Source: UKL13-3 sp040387195
GTDB lineage: Bacteria; Bacteroidota; Bacteroidia; UKL13-3
DNA length: 64,000 nucleotides
Direction of reading: 5' to 3'
Assembly (NCBI GenBank): GCA_040387195.1
Contig: JAZKEF010000006.1
Span: 193,143 to 257,142, forward strand
Part shown: piece after piece, positions 46,355-55,900 of the stretch
How positions within the stretch are numbered: the first letter of the stretch is position 1
Layout of the letters: every line of letters starts with the position of its first letter
The notes under the pieces: generated by a model
Databases searched by the model: none
The model's input: the letters and a program-made list of their open reading frames with translations, nothing else
Told to the model about the DNA's origin: nothing
Position numbers and translations under genes: made by a program

Positions 46355-46978
46355 ATGAAAAAGATATCCGACATCGAAAATGATATTGCTTCCATCAAAG
46401 AAATAATGGAACGATCGTCCAGGTTTATTTCGCTCAGTGGTTTTTCGGGAATACTGGCGGGTGTCTATGCATTGATCGGATCCGCAATTGCCTACTATCT
46501 TATTTATTATCCGAACAGTCCTTTCGGCTACCGGTTTTATTATGTGAACGAGCAGGATATCGTTGTTAAACTTTTTGCAACTGCAGCCTTTGTGTTAGCT
46601 GCTTCCTTGCTTACAGGTGTATTACTTTCTATGCAAAAAGCTAAGAAACTACAACTCTCATACTGGAACGCCAACAGCAAACGGTTTGTCATCAATGTTT
46701 CCATTCCCCTGGTGAGTGGTGGCATTTTTATAGCCTGTTTGATTGCGCGCGGATATTTCGGCATCGCAGCTCCGGCTTGTTTGCTGTTTTATGGACTTGC
46801 CCTCATTAATGCCAGTTCATATACCCTCGGTGAGATCCGGTACCTGGGTCTTATTGAAATTGCTTTGGGTATTCTGTGCTGCATTTTCCCCGGCTACGGA
46901 CTTATTTTCTGGGCAGTAGGGTTTGGTTTACTGCATATCATTTATGGTATTCTGATGTATAATAAATACGATAAATGA
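46355..46978 (+). CDS. Membrane protein of wHTH/creD operon
   Basis: 207 residues. An N-terminal charged segment (MKKISDIENDIASIKEIMER) is followed by about five to six transmembrane helices (GILAGVYALIGSAIAYYLI, LFATAAFVLAASLLTGVLL and so on). No catalytic motif is visible. It overlaps the winged-helix gene by 4 nt (ATGA), the usual sign of coupling. In other Bacteroidota this membrane protein also accompanies a small winged-helix regulator and creD; a sensing role is possible but unproved. Confidence 0.75.
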   Translation: MKKISDIENDIASIKEIMERSSRFISLSGFSGILAGVYALIGSAIAYYLIYYPNSPFGYRFYYVNEQDIVVKLFATAAFVLAASLLTGVLLSMQKAKKLQLSYWNANSKRFVINVSIPLVSGGIFIACLIARGYFGIAAPACLLFYGLALINASSYTLGEIRYLGLIEIALGILCCIFPGYGLIFWAVGFGLLHIIYGILMYNKYDK

Positions 46979-47277
46979 AAGACGCGCTCGAACATTTTGA
47001 TAAAGCCTTTGAAAGCAAGATCCGGCTGCAAATTATGTCGGTGTTGCTTGCAAATGACACATACGACTTTAATGCATTAAAGGAACTCCTCAATATTACA
47101 GACGGAAACCTTGCATCGCATGCCAAAGTGCTCGAAAAAGAGCAATACATCAATGTAATCAAAAGTTACAACGGACGTAAACCCAATACCAAATACCAGG
47201 CCACTGCCTCCGGCAAAAAAGCGTTCCGAAAACACCTGGAGACACTCGAACAGTTAATCCGAAAACAACAACCATAA
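46975..47277 (+). CDS. Winged-helix transcriptional regulator (HTH_34-like)
   Basis: 100 residues. KIRLQIMSVLLAN, then FNALKELLNITDGNLASHAKVLE (recognition helix) and YQATASGKKAFRKHLE (wing and tail) fit the small ArsR/MarR-like winged-helix group often called HTH_34. It lacks a ligand domain and is probably a dimeric repressor. It overlaps the membrane protein gene by 4 nt and precedes creD by 50 nt. The repeated palindrome AAAGTACTTT before both the operon and creD is a good operator candidate, so autoregulation is likely. Confidence 0.88.
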   Translation: MKDALEHFDKAFESKIRLQIMSVLLANDTYDFNALKELLNITDGNLASHAKVLEKEQYINVIKSYNGRKPNTKYQATASGKKAFRKHLETLEQLIRKQQP

Positions 47278-47293
47278 TTTTTTTATACATACA

Positions 47294-47317
47294 CTTTGAA
47301 ATTCAAAGTACTTTTAA
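47294..47317. promoter_or_regulatory. Palindromic operator candidate, copy 2 (before creD)
   Basis: CTTTGAAATTCAAAGTACTT with the palindrome AAAGTACTTT at 47305-47314, 13 nt before the creD ATG. It matches the copy upstream of the operon at most positions over about 24 bp. Confidence 0.6.
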
Positions 47318-47327
47318 AAACACATCT

Positions 47328-48698
47328 ATGAATACCGAAAACACAACATCCATCATTACCCGGTTTAGCAACTGGCTCCGGGAGTCTGTAATGGTTAAAC
47401 TTTTTTCCATTACTGTATTGATTCTTTTTTTACTTATTCCCCAATCATGGGTACACAGCATTATTGAGGAGCGACAGGGTCGCCTCAAGGAAGTAATGAC
47501 AGAAGTATCCGAAAAATGGTCGTATGCGCAGGATGTAACCGGCCCGGTGCTGGTGGTGCCCTACAACAAACAAACCACCACACATGTTATCATTTCAGGC
47601 AAAACAGAAGAGCGCATCACCACAACTGTTGAGGAGGCTTATTTTCTACCCGAAGAGCTTAACATCAACAGTGAAATTAAACCCGAAACACTACACCGTG
47701 GTTTGTTTGATGCCATCGTTTACAATTCGGGCATAACCATGAACGGTTTTTTTGTGAAACCTGATTTTGCAGCACTCAATATTCCGCAAAGCGATATTCT
47801 TTGGAAGGATGCTTATGTGATGCTTGGGCTTTCGGACCTGAGAGGCATTGGTGAAAAGCCTGTTATTTCCATCAATGGTAAACAATACAAAACCGAACCT
47901 TCCTCAAACCTTGCAGCCTCTTTATTTGACCGCAACATAGCAGGTAAAGTAACTGTTTCCCCCAATGATAGTTTACTTTCCTTCAACGTTACGTTATCGC
48001 TGAAAGGCAGCAGCTATCTGTATTTTTACCCGATGGGGAAATCCACCCGGGTGGCCATGAGCGGCAACTGGGGGAATCCTAGTTTTGATGGTGCCTACTT
48101 ACCGCAGAACCGGACAGTAACCCGGGATTCCTTTGCGGCCGACTGGAACGTATTAAACTTCAACCGCCCGTTTCCGCAACAATGGCTGGGCACTAGCACC
48201 ACACTTGCATCAACAGCGTTTGGTGTAAAGTTATTGTTGCCGGTTGATCAATACCAGCAAAGCACCCGCAGTGCCAAATACGGAGTATTAATTATCCTGC
48301 TCACGTTTGTTTCTCTGTTGCTTATTGAATTGATTGTAAAAATCAATATTCATCCTTTTCAATATTCACTCATCGGTGTTGCACTCGTTATTTATTATGC
48401 ATTGCTCATCTCCTTCTCGGAACACATTGGATTCAACCTGGCTTACCTGCTTTCTGCAACAGCCATCATTGTGCTCATCAGCACGTATTCGTACTCTATT
48501 TTCAAATCGGTTAAGGTTTCTGCTCTGCTTTCCGTATTGCTCACCACTTTTTACGGGTACATTTATATCATCACGCAGGAGCAGGATTATGCGTTGCTGT
48601 TGGGTAGCGTAGGCTTGTTTATCATTATTGCAACACTCATGTATGTATCGCGCAGCATTAATTGGTACAACCCGAAGAAAATGCCGGATTCGGAATGA
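47328..48698 (+). CDS. creD: CreD-family inner-membrane protein
   Basis: 456 residues. One N-terminal membrane helix (about 24-42: LFSITVLILFLLIPQSWV), a large periplasmic region (SIIEERQGRLKEVMTEVSEKW motif spanning about residues 45-66) and a block of five or so C-terminal helices from about 320. Length and motif order fit CreD, an inner-membrane protein linked to envelope stress and beta-lactam response in other bacteria. It has its own operator-like motif upstream and is probably controlled by the winged-helix protein. Confidence 0.9.
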   Translation: MNTENTTSIITRFSNWLRESVMVKLFSITVLILFLLIPQSWVHSIIEERQGRLKEVMTEVSEKWSYAQDVTGPVLVVPYNKQTTTHVIISGKTEERITTTVEEAYFLPEELNINSEIKPETLHRGLFDAIVYNSGITMNGFFVKPDFAALNIPQSDILWKDAYVMLGLSDLRGIGEKPVISINGKQYKTEPSSNLAASLFDRNIAGKVTVSPNDSLLSFNVTLSLKGSSYLYFYPMGKSTRVAMSGNWGNPSFDGAYLPQNRTVTRDSFAADWNVLNFNRPFPQQWLGTSTTLASTAFGVKLLLPVDQYQQSTRSAKYGVLIILLTFVSLLLIELIVKINIHPFQYSLIGVALVIYYALLISFSEHIGFNLAYLLSATAIIVLISTYSYSIFKSVKVSALLSVLLTTFYGYIYIITQEQDYALLLGSVGLFIIIATLMYVSRSINWYNPKKMPDSE

Positions 48699-49067
48699 AC
48701 AAAAATGCGGAGTAAAGACAAGAAAGGTTAGCGATTAATTGTCGCTGGTGTTTCACACAGAGGAAAATGCGAAGAAGCACGAAGGTCACAGAGGATATGT
48801 TTCGCGACAGGGCTTGTGGACTTTGTGCTTCTCCGAGGCTTTGTGTGAAACAACCATACGACTTTAAGAGGCAGTCAAATTTTTGTACGCGAAAGACAAA
48901 TAGCAGAAGAAAGACACATGGGCAGCAGAAAAGCTGTTAGCACTAGGCCGGAAGTGGTTGGTTGGAAGTTAGCAACACTCAACTGCCGACTCCCGACCAT
49001 CGGCTGCATTTGTCAGATTAGAATATTCTTTCGAATTTCGAAATTTAATATTTTATATTTCCCCCAC
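48699..49067. other. Intergenic region with a long imperfect inverted repeat
   Basis: The arms at about 48750-48793 (GTTTCACACAGAGGAAAATG...) and 48813-48852 (...GGCTTTGTGTGAAAC) pair over about 40 bp with several mismatches. A frame open upstream of the thiamine pyrophosphokinase start reads into it but has no codon-usage support. REP-like; no gene seen. Confidence 0.65.
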
Positions 49068-49733
49068 ATGTCATCACACCATATTGTACGCGAAGGGCAA
49101 GAGCCAGCACTGATTATTGCCAACGGAGAAGCTTGTTCCTCAGAGCTGCTGGGCCAACTACTGGAATGGAGTCCGTATGTGGTGGTATTGGATGGCGCCA
49201 TTACCCGCGTAAATGAATTGGGTATAAAAGTGGATGTTTTGCTGGGCGATTTCGACAGCCATGAACATGCCCTCGAAAAAGTACAATTGCAGATGCCCAT
49301 TGAAATTGTGCATACACCCGATCAGGATAAAACAGATTTACAAAAGGGCATTGAGTTTTTGATTGAACGCAACTATGCAGCGGTGAACATAGTATGGGCT
49401 ACCGGCAGAAGAGCTGACCATAACCTAAGCAATGTTACCGATGTGGTGCGCTACAAAAACAAGATTAATATTGTGATGGTGGATGATTACTCGCGCATTT
49501 TTCAATTGCCCCCCAAGTTTGAAAAATGGTATGCCAAGGGTTCTCCCATTTCACTCATGCCCGTGGGTACCGTTACCGGATTTACCTCAACCGGATTATT
49601 GTATAATCTTACCGATGCCGAATTAAAAATAGGCTACCGCACCAGTAGCAGCAATGAAGCAGCCGAAGACGGCATTGTAACCATTACCCATCAATCAGGT
49701 GATTTGTTGTTGATGGAATGCAGGGATTTATAG
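49068..49733 (+). CDS. Thiamine pyrophosphokinase
   Basis: 221 residues from the ATG at MSSHHIVREG; the upstream open frame runs through repeat sequence. Motifs: VVLDGAITRVNELGIKVDVL, LGDFDSHE (metal-binding Asp pair), DQDKTDLQKGIEF and GRRADHNLSN match the family, and a beta-sandwich substrate domain follows (VTGFTSTGLLYNL). It transfers diphosphate from ATP to thiamine in the cytosol. It is a single gene, with no thiamine-biosynthesis gene next to it. Confidence 0.9.
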   Translation: MSSHHIVREGQEPALIIANGEACSSELLGQLLEWSPYVVVLDGAITRVNELGIKVDVLLGDFDSHEHALEKVQLQMPIEIVHTPDQDKTDLQKGIEFLIERNYAAVNIVWATGRRADHNLSNVTDVVRYKNKINIVMVDDYSRIFQLPPKFEKWYAKGSPISLMPVGTVTGFTSTGLLYNLTDAELKIGYRTSSSNEAAEDGIVTITHQSGDLLLMECRDL

Positions 49734-49811
49734 GAGTGATCGGTTCGCAAGAACAGTGAATCCTTATTGTGCTGCCTTCTTCTTTCTTTGTCTGATCTGC
49801 ACAGTGACTTC

Positions 49812-49829
49812 GTCCGATAGCTTTCGGAC
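49812..49829. repeat. Short hairpin GTCCGA/TCGGAC
   Basis: Six-base-pair stem with a TAGCTT loop, between the thiamine pyrophosphokinase gene (plus) and the histidine kinase gene (minus). It is related to the hairpins at 30870 and 52800 (CGATAG-TATCG type). No strong T-tract. Confidence 0.45.
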
Positions 49830-49843
49830 TCTTACTCTCGTTG

Positions 49844-50896
49844 TCAATTGGCAGGAATATAAATATCAAAGCATGCTCCCTTGTTTAATTCACCGGCTGC
49901 TGTAATTGTGCCGTTGTGATTCTCTACAATCTTTTTTACAATAGTAAGTCCGATTCCTGTGCCTGCTATTTTTTCCTGGTCATGAAGACGTTTGAATAAT
50001 TCAAAGATGTAGTCTTTATATTGTGGTTCAAAGCCAATACCGTTGTCGCTAACAGTAATGTGACAATATTCCTTTTCGGATAAAAATTTTTGGCCCTCTA
50101 CATCACTGCCTTTTACATTTCTGCTCTTTACGATGATATGAGGTGGTGTATCAGGATGTGCAAATTTGAGTGCGTTGCCAATGAGGTTGTGCATGAGTTG
50201 GCGAAACTGAAAAGGAATAATATGGGCATCACACATTTCGCCTGCTTCAATATTCGCATATTTCATGGCAATGAGTTCTTTGAAATCATCTTTTACTGCC
50301 TCAATGATGATGTGGAGGTCGGTGGTTTCAAATTTTCGTTCAGAAGTAACGGTGCGGGAGTATGCAAGTAAATCAGTAATGAGAGATTGCATCCGATTGG
50401 ATGCATCCTCCATTCTCAACACATATTCTTTGCCTTTGTCAGATAAATTTTGCGATTCATCGGCAATAAGACGGGTGGCAAAGGTCTGAATTTTTCGCAA
50501 GGGCTCCTGTAAATCGTGGCTTGATATATAAGTGAATGATTCCAGTTCTTTGTTCACAATTATTAGCTCCGCTGCCCGCTTTTCCTTCTCCTCGCTTTGA
50601 AAAATAAGTTCCTTGTTCGCAATAATTAATTCTGATGCGCGTTTTTCCTTCTCCTCGTTTTGAAAAATAAGTTCCTTGTTTGCTATAATTAATTCTGATG
50701 CTCGCTTCTCCTTCTCTTCGTTTTGAAACACAAGTTCTTTGTTTGCAATAATTAATTCTGATGCTCGCTTCTCCTTCTCCTCGTTTTGAAAAACAAGTTC
50801 TTTGTTTGCTATAATTAACTCCGATGCACGCTTTTCTTTTTCCTCCATTTGAAAAGCAAGCTCCCTTATCGCATCGGATAGTGTATTTTCTGACAT
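49844..50896 (-). CDS. Soluble histidine kinase with five 21-residue coiled-coil repeats
   Basis: 350 residues. The N-terminus (about residues 8-118) is five repeats of 21 residues (ASELIIANKELVFQNEEKEK type), three heptads each, so a continuous coiled coil. Then an HisKA box with ESFTYISSHDLQEPLRKIQ (phospho-accepting His), a HATPase_c domain with N-box LMHNLIGNALKFAH, G1 VSDNGIGFEPQY, F-box and G2 GTGIGLTIVKKIVE. No membrane helix or PAS/GAF sensor is visible. It starts 1 nt after the response regulator ends, so they form a pair. Confidence 0.92.
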   Translation of the reverse strand: MSENTLSDAIRELAFQMEEKEKRASELIIANKELVFQNEEKEKRASELIIANKELVFQNEEKEKRASELIIANKELIFQNEEKEKRASELIIANKELIFQSEEKEKRAAELIIVNKELESFTYISSHDLQEPLRKIQTFATRLIADESQNLSDKGKEYVLRMEDASNRMQSLITDLLAYSRTVTSERKFETTDLHIIIEAVKDDFKELIAMKYANIEAGEMCDAHIIPFQFRQLMHNLIGNALKFAHPDTPPHIIVKSRNVKGSDVEGQKFLSEKEYCHITVSDNGIGFEPQYKDYIFELFKRLHDQEKIAGTGIGLTIVKKIVENHNGTITAAGELNKGACFDIYIPAN

Positions 50897-50897
50897 A

Positions 50898-51350
50898 TCA
50901 AGTAAATGCTAACACAAATTTTTCTTTAGGTGGTTGTGGTTTTTGCCACATTTCAAGTGTCAATACTGTTTCAATTGCTTCTACCAAAAGCTCAAATGAA
51001 CGGGGTTTACAGATATAATGATTTGCACCCTGTTGGTAGGTTCTGTTCACTGCGTCCTCATTATCTGTGGTCGAAAATATGACAACCGGAATGTCCTTTA
51101 ATTTGTGGGTATTCCTGATTTCTTCCAAACATTGAAAACCATTCTTGCGTGGCATATTAAGGTCAAGGAAAATGACATCAGGTGGTGGTGGTTCGGTCAC
51201 TGTTTCAAGATTGCTCATCAACTCCAAACCATCGTTTGCAAGCGTGAGATGAGTGGTAATGGCTACTTGTTTAAGTGCATCTTCAAAGAACATACGGTCA
51301 TCCGCATCATCTTCAGCAAGAAATATATTTTTCCCTTTTCTTAAATCCAT
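50898..51350 (-). CDS. Single-domain response regulator (Rcp1-like)
   Basis: 150 residues, only a receiver domain. FLAEDDADDRMFFEDAL supplies the acidic cluster; phospho-acceptor Asp is in DVIFLDLNMPRKNG; ...VIFSTTDNED and the KPRSFELL Lys complete the set. The extra loop between strand 3 and helix 3 matches the Rcp1 group associated with phytochrome kinases and similar. No DNA-binding output, so it probably acts by protein interaction. Downstream histidine kinase follows in the same transcript. Confidence 0.93.
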   Translation of the reverse strand: MDLRKGKNIFLAEDDADDRMFFEDALKQVAITTHLTLANDGLELMSNLETVTEPPPPDVIFLDLNMPRKNGFQCLEEIRNTHKLKDIPVVIFSTTDNEDAVNRTYQQGANHYICKPRSFELLVEAIETVLTLEMWQKPQPPKEKFVLAFT

Positions 51351-51436
51351 CTCACAATATACGCATTATTTGCATGGGTGTCCGTTTGTTTGTAGTAACG
51401 ATGAGTTTAAAGGTCGCATAACTGATACAGATATAT

Positions 51437-51583
51437 CGAACGTGCTGTGACTTGTCTATTTTGCGTATAACGCATAAATTTAACTCAATCTGATTGACCT
51501 CCGTTTGCCTGCTTCGTTTGAGCATTCCACTTGTTTCATCCTTATTGTCTAAATTCATACGGACGGCACGTCCGCGTGAACAT
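51437..51583. mobile_element. MITE-like element, copy A
   Basis: One of three near-full copies of a roughly 150-bp element (others at 61973-62120 and 63291-63445). The right end is CGGACGGCACGTCC; the left end is worn (CGAACGTGCTGTGACTTG). Shared inner blocks include GCATAACGCA-like, CTGCTTCGTTT and ATTGTCTAAATTCATACGG. It lies in the gap between the response regulator and GNAT genes. Confidence 0.75.
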
Positions 51584-51684
51584 AAGAAAAAAAGTCCGGC
51601 CGAACATGGGGGGTAAGTTTCCGAATTGTTATATCGCAGATTGTGTGTGTTCTTCATGTTCATCGCGAACATCTAATTCTTTTA

Positions 51685-52119
51685 TCAAGCTAATTCCATG
51701 TCAAATATTTTTTGTTCTTTAGTTTCGTTAAAACCAATTCTATCATAAAAAACGTGCGTTTCTTTGCGAAGCGTATTACACCTTACTCTAATTTTATCGC
51801 ACTTTTTTGAACAAGCCCATTCAATTACTTCTGTAACCAACATTTTTCCAACCCCTTTTCTTCGATAGTTTTCATCTACTACCAATCCTCCAATCTCCAC
51901 AAAAGAATCGGATTCAACTCTGAGGGAATAAAAGCCGTGAATCCAACCTATTACATTATCATTATCGACAACTACATACATGCAATTATCGACATTGTGC
52001 AAAATCTCAAAAAGCCGACCCTGAATCTTCTCAATTGTTGCTTTATAACCTAATTGATTAGATAGTTCGGTCATAAATTCAACATCCTTTGGTTTCGCTT
52101 GTCTTAAAAATAGATTCAT
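51685..52119 (-). CDS. GNAT-family N-acetyltransferase
   Basis: 144 residues. The acetyl-CoA loop is clear in VVDENYRRKGVGKMLVTEV (R/Q-x-x-G-x-G/A type), with FYDRIGFNETKEQKIFDM as the C-terminal beta strand. The N-terminus LFLRQAKPKDVEFMTELSNQLGY is typical. The substrate is unknown; this group includes aminoglycoside, peptide and polyamine acetyltransferases. The gene is AT-rich and lies between a full MITE-like copy and a lone MITE end, so it may be acquired. Confidence 0.87.
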   Translation of the reverse strand: MNLFLRQAKPKDVEFMTELSNQLGYKATIEKIQGRLFEILHNVDNCMYVVVDNDNVIGWIHGFYSLRVESDSFVEIGGLVVDENYRRKGVGKMLVTEVIEWACSKKCDKIRVRCNTLRKETHVFYDRIGFNETKEQKIFDMELA

Positions 52120-52151
52120 ATTGGTTTTAGGAAAGTTAACTTTAACAAACT

Positions 52152-52180
52152 TGTTGACGACACGTCCATGTGAACATTGG
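52152..52180. mobile_element. Lone right end of the MITE-like element
   Basis: GACGACACGTCCATGTGAACATTGG matches only the right terminus of the element (positions 5-29). It lies between the GNAT and YcxB-like genes. No left end is nearby. Confidence 0.6.
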
Positions 52181-52185
52181 TGCTG

Positions 52186-52671
52186 TTACTTAGGGTCTAT
52201 TTTTCTAGTTACCAGTTCTCTAAACGCTTCTGTTTCGTCACTATGCTTAAAAACTCTTTTAGGGACTAACATCGCCATATTTGTGTCCATATATAGATAA
52301 AAAGATTTTGGGCTCTCTTTTAGATTTTTAATTGCAGCCCATTCACTTGTTCCTTGCGAATTGCTTGTTTTATAAATAATGCTGTCTTCCGTGAACTCGA
52401 TCTCCTTTTCTCCCAGGATTGTCCCGGTATTGTCGGGAATATTTTTTGTCTTGTTCAGACTTCTGTTAATAACAAAAATATAGACTAAGACACATACAAT
52501 AGTTGATACAATAGTTGCCGTCAGGTCAAAGTGTTCCCGGTTCAAAAATAACTGTAGAACAATGACTGTCAACAAACCCGTAATAATTGTCCTCTTCAAT
52601 TTGGTTTGGATAAAATGAAATTTGTTGAATTCCGCATAATCCTGTCTTGTTATGTCAATTAGTAGTTTCAT
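52186..52671 (-). CDS. YcxB-like membrane protein
   Basis: 161 residues from the ATG at MKLLIDITRQDY; another ATG 36 nt upstream is in frame. The N-terminal RQDYAEFNKFHFIQTKLK is followed by two transmembrane helices (about 30-47 and 52-70), then EIEFTEDSIIYKTSNSQG and a typical YcxB tail: EWAAIKNLKESPKSFYLYM...MLVPKRVF...EAFRELV. This matches the YcxB C-terminal domain family of unknown function. AT-rich compared with the flanks; a MITE end overlaps its 3' flank. Confidence 0.8.
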   Translation of the reverse strand: MKLLIDITRQDYAEFNKFHFIQTKLKRTIITGLLTVIVLQLFLNREHFDLTATIVSTIVCVLVYIFVINRSLNKTKNIPDNTGTILGEKEIEFTEDSIIYKTSNSQGTSEWAAIKNLKESPKSFYLYMDTNMAMLVPKRVFKHSDETEAFRELVTRKIDPK

Positions 52672-52797
52672 ACTTGTTCCCTGTTTTCGTTTAATTAAAT
52701 GCCTCATAGCGCGTTTGTATAAGTAATTATATCACGCCCTTCCTTTTATCGCTATTGCATATTATATATAAATCACCACAAGGCGAAAAAAAAATGG

Positions 52798-52858
52798 GTC
52801 CGATTAAAGCGGTGGCTTCGTTCGATAGTTATCGGACCACTTAGCCACTACTTGCACA
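52798..52858. repeat. REP-like hairpin
   Basis: GTGGCT...AGCCAC arms flank an inner TTCGATAG-TTATCGGA palindrome. Similar short palindromes are found near 30870 and 49812. It lies between the YcxB-like gene and the terminator of the T9SS gene. Confidence 0.5.
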
Positions 52859-52870
52859 CCCGTGTAAAAC

Positions 52871-52902
52871 AAAAGATCCCGGCCAACCGGCCGGGATCTT
52901 TT
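52871..52902 (-). terminator. Intrinsic terminator of the T9SS beta-helix gene
   Basis: A 14-bp perfect stem (AAAAGATCCCGGCC with GGCCGGGATCTTTT) around the loop AACC, with T-rich sequence on the minus strand (TTTTGTTTTAC). It is 33 nt past the stop codon. Confidence 0.9.
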
Positions 52903-52934
52903 ATCACATTTCAATTAACTACTTAAAGAGATTC

Positions 52935-55900
52935 TTATTTAGCAATCATCAAACGTGATGTTTTGCTTCCTTTTAATGATTCGATGTTTACGAAATAGAA
53001 ACCGTTGTTCAAATCAGCAACATCAAAGTTTACGGAGTTGGTTCCGTTGTAGAAGTTTTCAGAAGCAACATGCTTCACTACTCTTCCTGTGATATCAATT
53101 ACATTGATATTTACTTCTGCTGATTGCTCAACAGTGAAGTCGATGGTAACGGTACTGTTTGCAGGATTCGGATACATTACAAATGAACTGATATTGGCAA
53201 CCTCTGCAATACCTACCGTGTTTCTTCCCGATACGGCAATTTTACCTGTTGTTGCACCCATAGATGAAACCACAATCGTATCGTTGATTGTTCCGTTGGT
53301 TGTTCTGTTGAAACGGCAGAATAATTTAAGGTTGGTTACTTTTCCGTCTACATCAGCTGCAACTTTCCACGATTTTTTGTAGTTGGTTGAGTCGTTCGAC
53401 AATTCAAAATCTGAACCCACAGTGATTTCCAATGAATCGGTAAGGTTTGCTGCATTCACCATAAATGATTGCGGAGCAGTTGGACCGGCAACATTGGTAA
53501 TAAACTGTGTAAGTGCTGCAGTTGAAAGGTTGATGATTGGCGTTGGAGCCAATACTGCGTAACCTGATAATGCGATGATCGCACCCGGACCTGATTGTGT
53601 TGATACGTTTAATGCACTGTTCAACGGAGCATTACCCGCTACTGTTGGATTGTATCTTACATATACTTTGGTTGCAGCAACAGTAGTACCTGTTTTGGTG
53701 ATGGCTACGTTAGCTGCAAATCCTGTTGTCGAATCCAATGAAACTTCAAATCCTGCAGTAGGCGTTACGGTAATATTGCTCAACAAGCGTGAACCTGAAA
53801 CAGTAACCGGAATGCTGATAGATGCTTTTCCGATAACGGTAGCAAGTGCTGGCAGGATAGCAGGGCTTACCACTACATCCGGAGTCGACTGACCTGCAAT
53901 AGCAAGTGTTAAGTTAGAAGCAGAAGGGCTGGTGATCAGCAATTGCTGAGCTCCTGTTGCACCTACTGTAGTCGGGTTGTATCTTACATACACCTGTGTG
54001 GCTGCAATGGTACCACCGGTAGTTGTATCTATTCTTAAGGTGTTGCTCCATGAAGTGTTGTTCAACGACAACTGGAATCCTTCAATTGAAAATGCAATAC
54101 CCAATGTATCGGTAAGTTTGGAAGCTTTAACTGTAAACGACTGGCTTGCCGATGGTGTTCCGAAAGTGGTGGTGAAACTGTAGCTGGCAGTTGATGATTG
54201 CAAAGAAATCATACGGGCACTTGCCGATACTGCACGACCTGCAACTGCAACGGTACGTGCTGCTGCTCCCGAACTTGAAATGGTAACGTTACCTGTGGCA
54301 GTTACTCCTTTAAAGCGAACATATATTTTGGTAGATGCCAATACTGCACCTTCCGATACATTTAAGTGCAATACCTGAACCGGAGTGGTAAATGCCGAAT
54401 CTGTGCTCAATTGGAAGTTTACATTTGGAGCGGTGATGGTTACCGAATCGGTAAGGTTTGTACCACCTACTGTAATTGGGTATGCCAATGATGAATCACC
54501 GGTTACAATTTGCCATTCAGGATATGAGCTTGGTGATGATGTTAAGGTAGCAACCGGAGTAGCTCCTGTAACTCTTACCGAAATGGCATCAATACCTGTA
54601 GCAGTTAATTTGATGGTATCATTTACAGTACCTGTTGCTGTTGCAGTATAACGTACATATACACGTGTATTCACTTCTCCGCTTACCGGAGTAATGGCAG
54701 CTGTTGAAGCAAATCCTGAACCTGAAGTTAACGATACTTCAAAACGGGTTGGAGCAGTTACCGTAACATTACCGGTAACAAATTTTCCGGTTACCAGGAA
54801 CGAGTGTTCAGCTGAAGGAACAGCTACTGCCGAAGTGAATGAAAGGGTAGCATTGCTTACGCTTACAAAAGGTGAAGCAGGAGCAGTTGCGTTTCCGTTT
54901 ACCAAAATATTGATGGCCGTAAAATCGGTTGAAGCAGATGATGAAACAGCAACAAATCCTGTAGCATTACCAACTGTTGTTTTCGAAAACTTGATGAATA
55001 CTGAATCTGCTAAGATCGGACCGTTTTTAGAGATTGAAGCTGTGTAGCCCGACCCTCTTGTAAACGAAACTTCAAAATTGGCAGGAGCAGCAATCGTTAC
55101 ATTTCCCGTAAGGTTTGCAGCTACTATATAAATTGCTTTTACTTGTGCAGGCTCACCAATTACATGGTTAAACACCGGCAACGAAGTTGGATTAACAGAG
55201 ATAGCAGGTTGTGGAATGGTAGGTACTTTAGGATGCGTAAAACGGCTGCTTACTAAATAAGAGCTTGAACCACCCAACGTGAAATTAACTGCCGAGAAAT
55301 CGATTTGTGATAATGCACCACCTGCTGTACCTGTATATGATGGTGTGCTGATACCGAATTTACCTATGGTGTTTGCTGTATCATTACCCGGAGTCGGGAA
55401 ACTTGCAGGACCTGCAAACCACCAGCCCGCTAATGCAGCTGTAGTAAATGTTCCGCCCGGAGGGTTGGTTGATGACCACAATACATCGGTTGCAATGGCT
55501 GCCGATAATACGTTGTTGCGCATCGACAGTTCATCATTCACCGCTCTGTCTTGTACCGAAGGAGTAATACTTGCATTCGGGTGAACCATACGGAATCCTT
55601 CTGGATATCCACCGATTAATGAGTTGAAAACTGAAGTAGAAGTATTGGTTCTTAATTCCATTGCTCTACCAAAACGGGCACGTGCTGTAGTTGATAACGC
55701 ATTTCTGTTTTCACCTGCACGGATAGGTCCCAATAATGTCATGTTCGAAATGATAGGTGCCGTTTTAGGCTCCGGTGCGTTGATACCCGGAGTAACTTGT
55801 CCTGCTGTTCCCAATCCTGTATTGTTATCATGCTCCAATCCGTTTGATGTACCGGTTGGTGAAGTTTCGAATACACCCGGATTTCTTACACCCAGCAAAA

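Noticed and set aside
51352..51672. 106-codon open frame on the minus strand
   Set aside because: It covers the MITE-like copy A and has no family resemblance.
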